Source: Dehalococcoidia bacterium
GTDB lineage: Bacteria; Chloroflexota; Dehalococcoidia; JACPQF01
Direction: 5' to 3'
DNA: 6,511 nucleotides
Assembly: GCA_030650265.1 (NCBI GenBank)
Contig: JAUSEJ010000767.1
Coordinates: 1 to 6,511, forward strand
Under the pieces are notes generated by a model that had not been told where the DNA came from, searched no databases, and was given only the letters and a program-made list of their open reading frames with translations. Position numbers and translations under genes: made by a program. The first letter of the stretch is position 1. Every line of letters starts with the position of its first letter. Of this stretch, positions 5,673 to 6,511 are shown in pieces.

Positions 5673-6500
5673 TTGGACACCAAACAGATTGCCCAGCTCG
5701 ATCGTATTTTCCATCCCCGGTCTCTAGCCGTTATCGGCGCTTCAAATAACAGGCAGAAATCTGGCTGCGATTTCCTCGCGGGCTTTATTGAGGCTGGTTT
5801 TCCGACCATCTATCCCATCCATCCCCACGACGACCAGGTTCTTGGCCTCAAAGCCTATCCAAACATCAAGGATGTCCCTGGCGTCGTCGACTACGCTCTG
5901 GTCGCCACGCCGAACTCGGCGGCTTTGCAGGTGGTCTCGGATTGCGCCGAGAAAGGGCTAGCCGGGATCTCGATCTACACCTCGGGCTTTCGGGAAGTAG
6001 GCGAGCAAGGTAGGGCCTTGGAACGGGAGATCGTCGCGGTGGCCCGCCGAGGAGGAATGCGAATAATCGGGCCCAATTGTATGGGTATCTACTCTCCCGC
6101 CTCCCATCTGACTATTAGGACCGGCATGCCAATGGTGGACGGTTCGGTAGGCCTCATCTCCCACAGCGGCTCGCTTTGTATGTTCATCACCGATGGCGTC
6201 CGCTCTCTCGGTATGGGCATTAGCAAGGCCGTTAGCTGCGGCAACGAATCGGACCTTACCGCCGTCGATTTTCTCGAATACTACGGGCAGGATCCCAAGA
6301 CCAAGACAATCGTCTGGTATATGGAAGGCATCAAGGACGGGCAAAGGTTTGTTCGACTGGCCAGAGAGATATCGCAGATAAAGCGTAACTACTCAGGACT
6401 ACGCATCTACACCGTAGCTGGCGCGATCGGGGCACCGGTAATGGCTTGGCGGAGCGCAGCAAGGACTGGCGCGCCCTGTTTGCGCACCGTCGAGACGTAA
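5673..6500 (+). pseudogene. ADP-forming acyl-CoA synthetase-like gene, truncated by an insertion sequence
   Basis: The TTG start has AGGAG at 5663-5667 with 5-nt spacing. Residues 13-110 form a CoA-binding Rossmann domain (FHPRSLAVIGAS, then a Gly/Pro-rich loop). IGPNC lies at 132-136. A succinyl-CoA-ligase-like domain follows, with SHSGS (163-167) and GNESDL (190-195), ending YMEGIKDGQRFVRLAREISQIK. Family members continue with a Lys-Pro strand, a GRT segment and the SHTG motif, whose His is phosphorylated in the archaeal acetate-CoA ligases, near residue 257. Here the match stops at K237 (6381-6383). The last 38 codons read through the end of an insertion sequence and are not native. Complete members run to about 450-700 residues. 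Family knowledge: these enzymes interconvert acyl-CoA + ADP + Pi with acid + ATP + CoA. The product would lack the catalytic His and the ATP-grasp part and is probably inactive. Confidence 0.85.
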
Positions 6501-6511
6501 CCCCGAATCCG
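6385..6511 (-). mobile_element. End of an insertion sequence, IS66-like, continuing past the window
   Basis: The match to the acyl-CoA synthetase family stops at 6383-6384. The next bases, GTAACTACTCAGG (6385-6397), look like a terminal inverted repeat starting with GTAA, as in many IS66-family elements. The element's transposase is read leftward and stops 22 bp short of this end. IS66 elements duplicate 8 bp of target; the candidate duplication here is GATAAAGC (6377-6384). Its second copy and the other end of the element lie outside the window, so the boundary is inferred. Confidence 0.65.
6407..6511 (-). CDS. Transposase C-terminus, probably IS66 family, cut by the right edge
   Basis: Read on the - strand from 6511, the frame encodes RIRGYVSTVRKQGAPVLAAL followed by RQAITGAPIAPATV and TAG (6407-6409), 34 residues in all. 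The pattern GY(V/L)ST-RKQG--VL-AL----G-P is the typical C-terminal end of IS66-type transposases. Family knowledge: these are DDE transposases of about 500 residues, whose main part would lie to the right. The fragment overlaps, on the opposite strand, the artificial tail of the truncated acyl-CoA synthetase-like frame. Amino-acid pattern, not codon use, decides which strand is real here. The family name is less certain than the call as a transposase. Confidence 0.65.
   Translation of the reverse strand, partial: RIRGYVSTVRKQGAPVLAALRQAITGAPIAPATV

Noticed and set aside
5460..5714. An 84-residue open frame on the - strand spanning the start of the acyl-CoA synthetase-like gene
   Set aside because: It overlaps the ribosome site and start of a recognisable gene on the other strand and has no recognisable domain.

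Overview
The window is about 6.5 kb of moderately GC-rich bacterial DNA. It best fits a member of the Chloroflexota or a similar environmental lineage. This is an inference from the Pro/Thr/Ala-rich linker behind the lipoprotein signal, the TTG starts with strong Shine-Dalgarno sites, and the gene types present. No marker in the window settles the taxonomy.

Left part (1-3180), all on the + strand. A NarL-family sensor histidine kinase, cut off by the left edge, overlaps its LuxR/NarL-type response regulator by 11 bp. A 177-bp gap follows. It holds a good sigma-70-type promoter, with an array of GATCAC and CTGTGAYAGA half-sites on a 12-bp phase just upstream, and a small hairpin in the predicted leader. 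The promoter drives a secreted lipoprotein cytochrome with two CXXCH haem c sites, a further CX3CH motif and an ethylbenzene-dehydrogenase-type (EB_dh) domain. A strong intrinsic terminator closes the unit. The simplest reading is that the two-component pair, or a CRP/FNR-type factor, controls this respiratory-type cytochrome.

Middle part (3181-5164). A metallo-beta-lactamase-fold hydrolase gene is decayed: it has an in-frame TAA, a +1 frameshift and a lost metal-ligand Asp. Facing it on the - strand is an intact purM (AIR synthase) of the purine pathway.

Right part (5165-6511). A 508-bp intergenic stretch carries a 16-bp-stem hairpin, an 11-bp direct repeat and a possible tiny ORF. It is followed by a TTG-started gene for the CoA-binding half of an ADP-forming acyl-CoA synthetase-like protein. 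That gene breaks off after about residue 237. The rest of its open frame lies in foreign DNA: the opposite strand encodes the C-terminal 34 residues of a transposase that looks like the IS66 family, and the element appears to end at about 6385. The insertion removes the region where the phosphorylated catalytic His of the family would lie.

I see no CRISPR array, tRNA or rRNA, and no clearly novel defence or biosynthetic system. The most interesting items are the phased regulatory array in front of the cytochrome gene, the unusual cytochrome, and two genes caught in the act of decay.
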